This document shows, one piece after another, positions 1-5,294 of a stretch of 6,524 nucleotides of DNA. Position 1 is the first letter of the stretch; the number at the start of each line of letters is the position of its first letter. A program made the position numbers and the translations under genes. The notes below the pieces were generated by a model, which made no database searches, had not been told where the DNA came from, and saw nothing but the letters and a program-made list of their open reading frames with translations. Origin of the DNA: Spirochaetales bacterium (GTDB lineage: Bacteria > Spirochaetota > Spirochaetia > Sphaerochaetales > Sphaerochaetaceae); the NCBI GenBank assembly GCA_017632495.1, contig JAGBRG010000199.1, positions 1 to 6,524 on the forward strand, given 5' to 3'.

Positions 1-435
1 TCTGACAATCAGGACCACGATAAGCAGAATCAGCAAAAACGAAATAAGAGAGCTCCAAAGACCCTGGATGATTATGGCAAGAACCATCCAGACTGTGACG
101 TCCTGCACCTTTGAAATCAAGGAGAGGATGCTTTTGACCATATTCAGAACAACCAAAGCCAGAACAGGTGTCAGATCCAGAACCGAACGGCGAAGGGACT
201 TAACTCCCTTGAAGATGTTGAGATATGGGTCGCAGAGTTTTCCCAAAATGGTGTCGGCTGACTCCAAAACAGAGCCGTTTTCTCCCTGGTCGGCATTGTA
301 ATAAGGACCTGCATTCCATCCGCCGCGGCGGTTTATCATAACAGCCCAGGAAACGATGATCCTTATCAGAATCAATGTCGAATAGAGTCCCAATATCATT
401 GCTGCAAATCCGCAGATACCCTTAACTAATTCCAT
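1..435 (-). CDS. YggT-family integral membrane protein (C-terminus cut by window edge)
   Basis: The minus-strand frame is open for 145 codons from ATG at 435 to the window edge, so the C-terminus is missing. The product starts MELVKGICGF. A first hydrophobic helix spans about residues 9-33. A polar loop rich in Gly, Asn and Asp (about 35-60) follows, then the segment DPYLNIFKGVKSLRRSVLDL at 69-88 and a hydrophobic helix at about 89-108. Another very hydrophobic stretch runs from about 114 to the edge. The DPYL...F...LDLTP pattern is the hallmark of the YggT (YGGT, Pfam PF02325) family of small inner-membrane proteins, whose function is poorly defined and has been linked to osmotic tolerance and, in some bacteria, cell division or envelope organisation. 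An AGAGGA ribosome binding site at 441-446 lies 5 nt before the ATG and fixes the start. The gene begins 14 nt after the dnaE stop, so it is probably co-transcribed with dnaE and slyX. Family assignment is fairly sure; the cellular role is not. Confidence 0.82.
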   Translation of the reverse strand, partial: MELVKGICGFAAMILGLYSTLILIRIIVSWAVMINRRGGWNAGPYYNADQGENGSVLESADTILGKLCDPYLNIFKGVKSLRRSVLDLTPVLALVVLNMVKSILSLISKVQDVTVWMVLAIIIQGLWSSLISFLLILLIVVLIVR

Positions 436-440
436 CCCCG

Positions 441-446
441 TCCTCT
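441..446 (-). promoter_or_regulatory. Ribosome binding site of the yggT-family gene
   Basis: AGAGGA on the minus strand lies 5 nt before ATG 435. It sits in the short gap directly after the dnaE stop codon (TAA at 452-450), which suggests that ribosomes finishing dnaE could feed the downstream start. It supports the chosen start and the operon reading. Confidence 0.7.
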
Positions 447-449
447 TCT

Positions 450-3400
450 TTATGCCGAATAGACATCATAGACGCTCTGGCACTCTTTCAGTGCACCTAG
501 AAGTTCGCGGCTTCCGTCCACAGTGAACTTGTCACCGCAGACAATCTTTCTCGGATGTCCTGAAAGCTTTCCATCCTCATCCGTTCTGGGATACACGACA
601 AACGTGACATCCGCAGTTCCGCGGTGCTTCACAAGAACGCTTCTAATCTCTCGCAGAGAATCACGTCCGGCATAGATGCTCTGGTCAACCTCGATCCAGA
701 CCTTCTTCGGCCGCTCCGGCTTCATCTGATTCGGATCTCCGTAAACCACATCCGCCGCATAACCCATTCTGTCGTTGTAAGACTTGAAGGCTCCGTGAAG
801 TCCTATGATCTTTCCAACCTCGATTCCAAGCGCGCACATGGCCCACTGTTTCGGAAAGACCGTCACTTCAAGCTTTCCGTTGTAGTCCTCGATAGTAAGG
901 CGTCCCATCTTTCCACCTGCCTTGGTCTGAACCTCTTTTTTCTCCGTCACCATGCCGATGAAGTCATATTTCAGACCCTCTACGATTCTTTCCGGCTTAG
1001 AAAGATCATGCTTCACACAGTTTTCCCAAGCTGTCTTGTAAGTATCCAAAGGATGGCCTGAAACATAGAAACCAAGGTAGTTTTTCTCTATTTCCAGCTT
1101 TTCCAGGAAACCGTAGTCCGGCTTTGTCGTAATCTCAAAATTGTTGACGCTATCATCATCCGCACCAAAGAGAAGGTTCTGTCCCATCATCTGGGCATCC
1201 TTGTCATCCTTGGTGGATTTGATAGCAAGCTCATAGTTTGCCAGAAGCGTCGGCCTGTTGTAGCCGAAGCAGTCCATAGCTCCTGCATTGATCAGACCTT
1301 CAAGAACACCTGAATTCAGAACCTTAGGGTCGCTTCGCTTAATGAAATCAAGGAAGTCCTTATATTTTCCGTTCTTCTCCCTCTCATCAAGAATGCTCTG
1401 AACCGTCGGAGCACCAAGACCCTTGATTCCCACAAGACCGTAGATGAGCTTTCCGTCAACTACGTTGAAGTACATGTCCGAGTCGTTGACAGAAGGCGGC
1501 AGAATCTGGACTCCCTGTCCCTTAACATAGTCCAGATACTCCTTGTACTTGTCTCCGGAACCTATTTCGTTGGTCAGGTTGGCAGCCAAAAACTCTGCCT
1601 TGAAGTGACACTTAAGGTATGCGGTTCTGTAGGCCAGAAGGGTGTAACAGACGCTGTGGCTCTTGTTGAAGCCGTACTTTGCAAAAGGCTCAAGCATGTG
1701 GAAGATATCCGCAGCATGTTCTTCGGAGTGCCCAAGTTCCATGGCTCCCTTGATGAACTTCTCTCTCTGGGCAGGCATCTCCTTGACCTTCTTCTTTCCC
1801 ATGATCTTTCTGAGGGTATCTGCTTCTCCAAGGGTAAAGCCTGCGATTATCTGCGCAACACGCATGACCTGCTCCTGGTAGACAATGACTCCGTACGTGG
1901 GCTTGAGAAGGTTCTCCAACGAAGGATCGGGGTACTGAATGGGGATTCTTCCCTGCTTTGAATCAATGTAGCGGGGAATGTATTCCATAGGACCCGGTCT
2001 GTACAGAGAAACCATGGCGTCCAATTCGTCGAATCTTGTAGGCTCAAGAAGCCTGAGGTTCTTCTGCATTCCCGGGCTTTCAAGCTGGAACACCATCATG
2101 CTGTCACCCTTAGAGAGCATCTCGAAGGTCTCTTTGTCATCATAGCGGACCTTCTCTATGTCAAAATCAGGAAGGCGCTTGTGAATCAGGCGCTCTGTGT
2201 TTCTGATAAGTGTCAATGTCTTCAGTCCCAGGAAGTCCATTTTGACAAGACCGCAGCGCTCGAGGTTGTTCATCGTGTACTGGGTGGTGATGCCTCCGGA
2301 CTTGGGATCCTTGTAAAGCGGGACATAGTCCTTAAGCGCCGTCTTTCCTATTACAACACCACAGGCGTGGGTTGAGACGTGACGGGCAAGGTTTTCAAGC
2401 CTGAGAGATACATCAAACAGCTCCTCGTAGACTCCGCCTCGCTCCCTCAGTTCCTGAAGCTCGGGCGAAACATGGATGGACCACTCTAAAAGTGATGAGA
2501 CATGAGCTGCCTTTGCCTCATCAGGAAGGGTTTCAAGAATCAGCTTTGTTATTCTGTTGGACTCATCAAAAGGAATGTCCAGAACTCTTGCAACGTCCTT
2601 TACAACAGCCTTGGCCTTGAGGGTTCCGAAGGTGGCAATCTGTCCAACTCTGTCCACACCGTAATGGTCCGTGACATAGTCAATGACGCTCTGACGGCCT
2701 TCGAAGCAAAAGTCAATATCAAAATCAGGAAGAGAGACACGCTCAGGGTTCAGGAATCTCTCGAAAAGAAGATCGTGAGCTATGGGGTCAACGTTCGTGA
2801 TGTCCACACAGTATGCGACCATGGAGCCTGCTCCGGAGCCACGCCCTGCTCCTACCGGAATATCATGTGTCTTTGCCCAGTAGATGTAGTCTCTGACTAT
2901 GAGGTAGTAGCCGTCAAAACCCATCTTCAGAATGACGCCAAGCTCATAGCTCAGTCTGTCCTCAAGGACCTTCTTCTTTTCAGGGTCGCTCTCATAGCCG
3001 GGATATCTGCGCCTGAGGCCGTCCCATGAAAGGGCTGTGAGATATTCCTTGGTGTCCTTGTACTGAGGCGGAACATCGACGCTGGGAAGCTGAGGCCCTG
3101 GGAACTGGATTTCACACTTACAGCGCTCGGCAAGCTCCACGGTGTTTGAAATTGCATCAGGATACTCTGAGAAAAGCTCGGCCATCTCGTCAGGGCTCTT
3201 CATGTAGAATTCCTGGGTCTGGAATCTCATGCGGTCCTCGTCGGCCTTCTTCTTGCCTGTTCCTATGCACAGAAGAATGTCGTGCGCATTGGCATCGTCC
3301 TTGTCGATGTAGTGGATATCGTTGGTGGCAACCAGCTTGATATCAAGGTCTCTGGCAAGTTTGACAAGCTGCGGAAGAACCCTCACCTCCTCGGGGATGA

Positions 3401-3926
3401 AGTGGTTCTGAATCTCAATGTAATAACGATCTCCGAAGAGGTTCTTGTACCAGCGGGCCGTCTCATAGGCTCCCTCGACGTTGCCGTCCAGAAGCTTCTG
3501 GGAAATCTCTCCGGCAAGACATGCAGATGTGCAGATCAGGCCTTCCGAATGCTGGGCCAGAACCTCGTTGTCGATTCTGGGTTTGTAGTAGAAGCCTTCA
3601 AGGAACGCGATACTGTTCAGCTCCATCAGGTTGTGATAGCCCTTGTCGTTCATGGCAAGAAGAATCAGATGATAGTAGTGATTTCCGGCTTCCTTGCTGG
3701 CACGGCCGTCGGGATTGATGTAGAACTCACAGCCGGGGATCGGCTGGATTCCGGCTTTGTTACAGGCATCGTAGAAGTCCAGAACGCCGAACATGTTTCC
3801 ATGGTCGGTGATGGCAAGGGCCTTCATTCCGTATTCCTTGGCTTTTGCAACGTATTTTGAAATGGATGCGGCACCGTCAAGAAGTGAGTAGTCTGTGTGA
3901 TTGTGAAGGTGTACGAAGTCTGTCAT
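450..3926 (-). CDS. dnaE: DNA polymerase III subunit alpha (replicative DnaE1-type polymerase)
   Basis: This is the catalytic subunit of the chromosomal replicase, which extends DNA from primers in the cytoplasm as part of the Pol III holoenzyme. The 1158-residue length is normal for DnaE1. An N-terminal PHP domain (about 1-275) keeps its metal-binding residues: H8 and H10, D41-H42, E67, H83, C136, D203 and H205. The polymerase core carries GAGRGSGAGS at 359-368, catalytic D401 and D403 in PDFDIDF, and the third aspartate D564 in VKMDFLGL. Fingers and helix-hairpin-helix regions follow (about 570-900). QNLLF at 916-920 fits a beta-clamp binding motif. An OB fold (about 985-1065) and a C-terminal domain of the tau-binding type (about 1075-1158) complete the protein. 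ATG 3926 is the only sensible start: an in-frame TGA lies at 3944-3942 and the conserved VHLHNHTDYS begins at residue 5. GAGGA at 3939-3943 sits a rather long 12 nt upstream. There is no intein or frameshift. Confidence 0.98.
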   Translation of the reverse strand: MTDFVHLHNHTDYSLLDGAASISKYVAKAKEYGMKALAITDHGNMFGVLDFYDACNKAGIQPIPGCEFYINPDGRASKEAGNHYYHLILLAMNDKGYHNLMELNSIAFLEGFYYKPRIDNEVLAQHSEGLICTSACLAGEISQKLLDGNVEGAYETARWYKNLFGDRYYIEIQNHFIPEEVRVLPQLVKLARDLDIKLVATNDIHYIDKDDANAHDILLCIGTGKKKADEDRMRFQTQEFYMKSPDEMAELFSEYPDAISNTVELAERCKCEIQFPGPQLPSVDVPPQYKDTKEYLTALSWDGLRRRYPGYESDPEKKKVLEDRLSYELGVILKMGFDGYYLIVRDYIYWAKTHDIPVGAGRGSGAGSMVAYCVDITNVDPIAHDLLFERFLNPERVSLPDFDIDFCFEGRQSVIDYVTDHYGVDRVGQIATFGTLKAKAVVKDVARVLDIPFDESNRITKLILETLPDEAKAAHVSSLLEWSIHVSPELQELRERGGVYEELFDVSLRLENLARHVSTHACGVVIGKTALKDYVPLYKDPKSGGITTQYTMNNLERCGLVKMDFLGLKTLTLIRNTERLIHKRLPDFDIEKVRYDDKETFEMLSKGDSMMVFQLESPGMQKNLRLLEPTRFDELDAMVSLYRPGPMEYIPRYIDSKQGRIPIQYPDPSLENLLKPTYGVIVYQEQVMRVAQIIAGFTLGEADTLRKIMGKKKVKEMPAQREKFIKGAMELGHSEEHAADIFHMLEPFAKYGFNKSHSVCYTLLAYRTAYLKCHFKAEFLAANLTNEIGSGDKYKEYLDYVKGQGVQILPPSVNDSDMYFNVVDGKLIYGLVGIKGLGAPTVQSILDEREKNGKYKDFLDFIKRSDPKVLNSGVLEGLINAGAMDCFGYNRPTLLANYELAIKSTKDDKDAQMMGQNLLFGADDDSVNNFEITTKPDYGFLEKLEIEKNYLGFYVSGHPLDTYKTAWENCVKHDLSKPERIVEGLKYDFIGMVTEKKEVQTKAGGKMGRLTIEDYNGKLEVTVFPKQWAMCALGIEVGKIIGLHGAFKSYNDRMGYAADVVYGDPNQMKPERPKKVWIEVDQSIYAGRDSLREIRSVLVKHRGTADVTFVVYPRTDEDGKLSGHPRKIVCGDKFTVDGSRELLGALKECQSVYDVYSA

Positions 3927-3938
3927 TTTCCCGATTTT

Positions 3939-3943
3939 TCCTC
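3939..3943 (-). promoter_or_regulatory. Probable dnaE ribosome binding site with long spacing
   Basis: GAGGA on the minus strand is the only Shine-Dalgarno-like stretch before dnaE, but it stands 12 nt from ATG 3926, longer than the 5 nt used by slyX, yggT and the regulator in this window. The spacing may keep dnaE translation modest. The 54-nt slyX-dnaE gap (3927-3980) contains a C5T5 run and an AT-rich TTTAATAT stretch, but no convincing stem-loop and no promoter with a matching -35 box. Confidence 0.45.
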
Positions 3944-3980
3944 ATATTAAATGTAACAGAAAAAGGGGGAACTGGAAACA

Positions 3981-4181
3981 TCAATAGTGAGGCGGTTTTC
4001 GGTTTGGTCTGGCTTCCGTGTCCAGATCCTCTATGCGCCTGTTTAAGGCCTCGTTCTGCTTTTCAAGCTTAATCATCATAGCCTGCTGGGCCACCACAAT
4101 GTCGTTGAGCTGGGAAACCGTGTCCTGGAGGTAGGCCATGTCGGTCTCGAGTTTCAGAAGTCTGTCATCTTTGTCGCCCAT
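3981..4181 (-). CDS. slyX: SlyX-family small coiled-coil protein
   Basis: The product is 66 residues, MGDKDDRLLKLETDMAYLQD onward. Its heptad-like hydrophobic spacing (L8, L11, M15, L18, V22, L25 and so on to about residue 55) predicts one long helix forming a coiled coil. The C-terminus ends in PPHY, the signature tail of the SlyX family; E. coli SlyX is 72 residues and also ends PPPHY. SlyX is a small cytoplasmic protein of unknown biochemical role. Its name comes from its position beside slyD in E. coli, and no activity should be inferred from that. The ATG at 4181 is chosen because AAGGAGG at 4187-4193 lies 5 nt upstream. A longer frame to 4286 would run through the promoter and operators and is rejected. 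The gene is the first of the slyX-dnaE-yggT cluster, 54 nt before dnaE, and divergent from the WYL regulator. Confidence 0.88.
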   Translation of the reverse strand: MGDKDDRLLKLETDMAYLQDTVSQLNDIVVAQQAMMIKLEKQNEALNRRIEDLDTEARPNRKPPHY

Positions 4182-4186
4182 ATAGG

Positions 4187-4193
4187 CCTCCTT
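4187..4193 (-). promoter_or_regulatory. Strong slyX ribosome binding site, decides the start
   Basis: AAGGAGG on the minus strand, 5 nt before ATG 4181, is a near-perfect Shine-Dalgarno sequence. It separates the true 66-residue slyX product from the longer open frame that begins at 4286. Confidence 0.85.
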
Positions 4194-4204
4194 CCTCAGA
4201 AAAA

Positions 4205-4230
4205 TGCAACAAAATGAAACTATTGTTGCA
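4205..4230. repeat. Inverted repeat TGCAACAA-N10-TTGTTGCA in the slyX leader
   Basis: Perfect 8-bp arms at 4205-4212 and 4223-4230 flank a 10-nt spacer. It can be read as a DNA operator made of two TGCAACA half-sites in inverted orientation, about 18-19 bp centre to centre. It could also be a hairpin in the 5' leader of the slyX-dnaE transcript, where it would lie about 11-36 nt after the predicted start. The occurrence of the same half-site elsewhere in the region favours the operator reading. Confidence 0.55.
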
Positions 4231-4255
4231 ATTTGTTGCCTAAAACCAGTATACT
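4226..4255 (+). promoter_or_regulatory. Predicted sigma70-type promoter of the WYL regulator gene
   Basis: A -35 box TTGCAA (4226-4231, four of six consensus bases) and a -10 box TATACT (4250-4255, five of six) are separated by 18 nt. Transcription would begin near 4262, giving a leader of about 42 nt. The -35 box lies inside a TGTTGCA element, and the TGTTGCAACA palindrome falls at about +8 to +17, so a protein bound at these elements should block the promoter. The -10 box is shared with the opposing promoter. Confidence 0.55.
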
Positions 4256-4276
4256 TTCTAACAGAAAGTGTTGCAA
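4248..4276 (-). promoter_or_regulatory. Predicted sigma70-type promoter of the slyX-dnaE-yggT cluster
   Basis: Read on the minus strand, a -35 box TTGCAA (4276-4271) and a -10 box TATACT (4253-4248) are separated by 17 nt. Transcription would start near 4241, with a leader of about 60 nt before the slyX ATG. The -35 box is the core of the palindrome TGTTGCAACA. The -10 box overlaps that of the opposing promoter in the 8-bp palindrome AGTATACT (4248-4255), so both promoters cannot be open at once. Confidence 0.55.
4253..4269. repeat. Perfect dyad ACTTTCT-AAC-AGAAAGT between promoter elements
   Basis: Two 7-bp arms (4253-4259 and 4263-4269) flank a 3-nt centre. The dyad fills the -10 to +8 region of the plus-strand promoter and the -10/-35 spacer of the minus-strand promoter. 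It is a different sequence from the TGTTGCA elements, so it could be a site for a second factor. It could also be chance in an AT-rich promoter. Confidence 0.4.
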
Positions 4277-4292
4277 CATGCAACAAACATCA

Positions 4293-4299
4293 GAGAGGA
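4293..4299 (+). promoter_or_regulatory. Ribosome binding site of the WYL regulator, decides the start
   Basis: GAGAGGA lies just before ATG 4304, with AGG ending 5 nt upstream of the start. This favours the ATG at 4304 over the upstream in-frame GTG at 4268, which has no such site and falls within the operator region. Confidence 0.7.
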
Positions 4300-4303
4300 A
4301 AGC

Positions 4304-5275
4304 ATGAAGGGAGAACGTGTAGCCCAGCTAGAGCTGATACTCAGAAGCCATCCTGAGGGACTCAGAAAATCAGACATCGCCAGAAGAATCGGTGTTCACA
4401 GAAGCACCATCGGACGCTACATTGACGAGCTTAAACAGTACAGCGAAATCTACGAGGACAAGAATCTTGTGAAGATCATCCCCAAGGGAGATGACGAGCC
4501 TCTTGCCCTTAGCGTCTATGAGAGCCTTGCTTTGAACATGGGCGTAGAGATGCTACTGAAGAATTCTGAATTCAGAACCCCGCATCTGGCCTCGGGACTG
4601 AGAAAGATTGCAGTGGGAATGCAGGGCTATGCTCCCAAAGTCAGCGCCAACATAATGACAATAGCTGACCAGGTGGACTCCGAAGCAAACATGGCCAATG
4701 CCCTTCAGAATGAGACTCTGGAAGTCCTGATCGATGCCTGGGTTTCCGGCCGCATCGTCAGAATCGTCCATTCCCATCAGGAAAACGGCAACACTATCGA
4801 CGAAGAAACCGAGCTTGCTCCGTACTTCATAGGTTTTGTTGAAAACGACAAGGGCCGAAACCCCGTCACCGTCACGGGAAGACTCCGCCATACCACGGAA
4901 ATCATCACGCTTGATATCTCAAAAATCAAAAGCGCGACGATCCTGAATGAGACCTATACCATCCCCGACAACCTCAAGGCCTTCAGACGCATGGAGACCC
5001 CGGCTTCTCCGGACTATGTCGTGGATACGATTCCGCTTACCCTTCTGGTAAAGCAAAAGAGTGCCCTCAATTCCTTTGACACCCTCACCCACGGTGAAAT
5101 CGAGACCCAGAAGAACGAGGACGGAAGCCGCATCTGCCGCTTCGAGGCCGAAAACTCAATTGAACTGATTCTGAGAATAATCCAGTGCGGAGACGCAGTA
5201 GAGGTTCTTGAGCCGCTGAAATTCAGAACCAAGCTGAAGGATTACCTTGAGAACATCCTGAAAATGTACAAGTAA
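4304..5275 (+). CDS. WYL-domain-type transcriptional regulator with N-terminal HTH
   Basis: The product has 323 residues. A winged helix-turn-helix of the DeoR/HTH_11 kind occupies about residues 5-60, with the recognition helix near 31-42 (VHRSTIGRYIDE). A linker helix region (about 66-125, LALSVYESLALNMGVEMLLK) matches the part that precedes WYL domains in YafY/YobV-like regulators. A WYL-like domain covers about 137-222 and ends in the typical NETYTIPD. A C-terminal WCX-type extension (about 238-323) ends with VEVLEPLKFRTKLKDYLENI. WYL regulators are cytoplasmic DNA-binding proteins whose WYL domain senses a ligand; in PafC and DriD that signal is linked to DNA damage or single-stranded DNA. 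Here the W-Y-L residues appear replaced by V188-T189-V190, and the usual RTFRLDRI segment reads EIITLDISKI, so sensing may differ or be lost. The gene is divergent from slyX-dnaE, and its own promoter and leader carry TGTTGCA repeats, suggesting autoregulation. The family is well supported; target and signal are unknown. Confidence 0.85.
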   Translation: MKGERVAQLELILRSHPEGLRKSDIARRIGVHRSTIGRYIDELKQYSEIYEDKNLVKIIPKGDDEPLALSVYESLALNMGVEMLLKNSEFRTPHLASGLRKIAVGMQGYAPKVSANIMTIADQVDSEANMANALQNETLEVLIDAWVSGRIVRIVHSHQENGNTIDEETELAPYFIGFVENDKGRNPVTVTGRLRHTTEIITLDISKIKSATILNETYTIPDNLKAFRRMETPASPDYVVDTIPLTLLVKQKSALNSFDTLTHGEIETQKNEDGSRICRFEAENSIELILRIIQCGDAVEVLEPLKFRTKLKDYLENILKMYK

Positions 5276-5294
5276 GACCTCAGGCCTTCTTTTT
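5274..5294 (+). terminator. Weak candidate terminator of the WYL regulator gene
   Basis: AAGACC (5274-5279) can pair with GGCCTT (5283-5288) around a TCA loop with one A-C mismatch, followed by CTTTTT. The stem is short and lies across the stop codons of both convergent genes. It is the only terminator-like element in the junction, but on energy grounds it is doubtful. Confidence 0.2.

Larger units (their letters stand above)
4205..4285. promoter_or_regulatory. Cluster of six TGTTGCA/TGCAACA elements, candidate operators of the divergent regulator
   Basis: The heptamer TGTTGCA or its complement occurs at 4205-4211, 4224-4230, 4269-4275, 4272-4278 and 4279-4285, with a one-mismatch copy (TGTTGCC) at 4234-4240. 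The copies at 4269-4278 overlap to form the perfect 10-bp palindrome TGTTGCAACA. The copies at 4224 and 4234 are direct repeats one helical turn apart. Two of the sites contain the -35 boxes of the two divergent promoters, and others lie just downstream of each predicted transcription start, typical positions for repressor sites. The adjacent WYL regulator is the obvious candidate ligand, but this is inference; the sequence shows only the repeats and their placement. Confidence 0.6.

Noticed and set aside
68..301. 77-codon plus-strand open frame at the left edge
   Set aside because: It is antisense to the YggT-family frame, which has a family motif, membrane helices and a good ribosome binding site.
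2502..3029. 175-codon plus-strand open frame inside dnaE
   Set aside because: It lies wholly antisense to the well-conserved dnaE polymerase core, has no recognisable family and no convincing ribosome binding site; it is a shadow frame.
3282..3860. 192-codon plus-strand open frame opposite the dnaE PHP domain
   Set aside because: Its hydrophobic Val-rich composition is what the complement of this coding frame gives. The conserved PHP protein on the other strand explains the sequence.
3927..3980. Separate dnaE promoter or slyX terminator in the slyX-dnaE gap
   Set aside because: There is an AT-rich TAATAT stretch and a C5T5 run, but no -35 box at 16-18 nt and no GC stem before the T run.
3981..4286. 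101-residue version of SlyX starting at 4286
   Set aside because: The extra 35 residues would be encoded by the promoter and operator region, and AAGGAGG lies exactly before the internal ATG at 4181.
4268..4303. GTG start at 4268 for the WYL regulator
   Set aside because: There is no ribosome binding site, the stretch covers the TGTTGCAACA palindrome, and ATG 4304 has GAGAGGA at proper spacing right before the HTH begins.
4182..4303. CRISPR-like array, because of the repeated TGTTGCA units
   Set aside because: The units are only 7 bp, occur in both orientations, and are spaced irregularly within promoter elements; this fits operators, not CRISPR.
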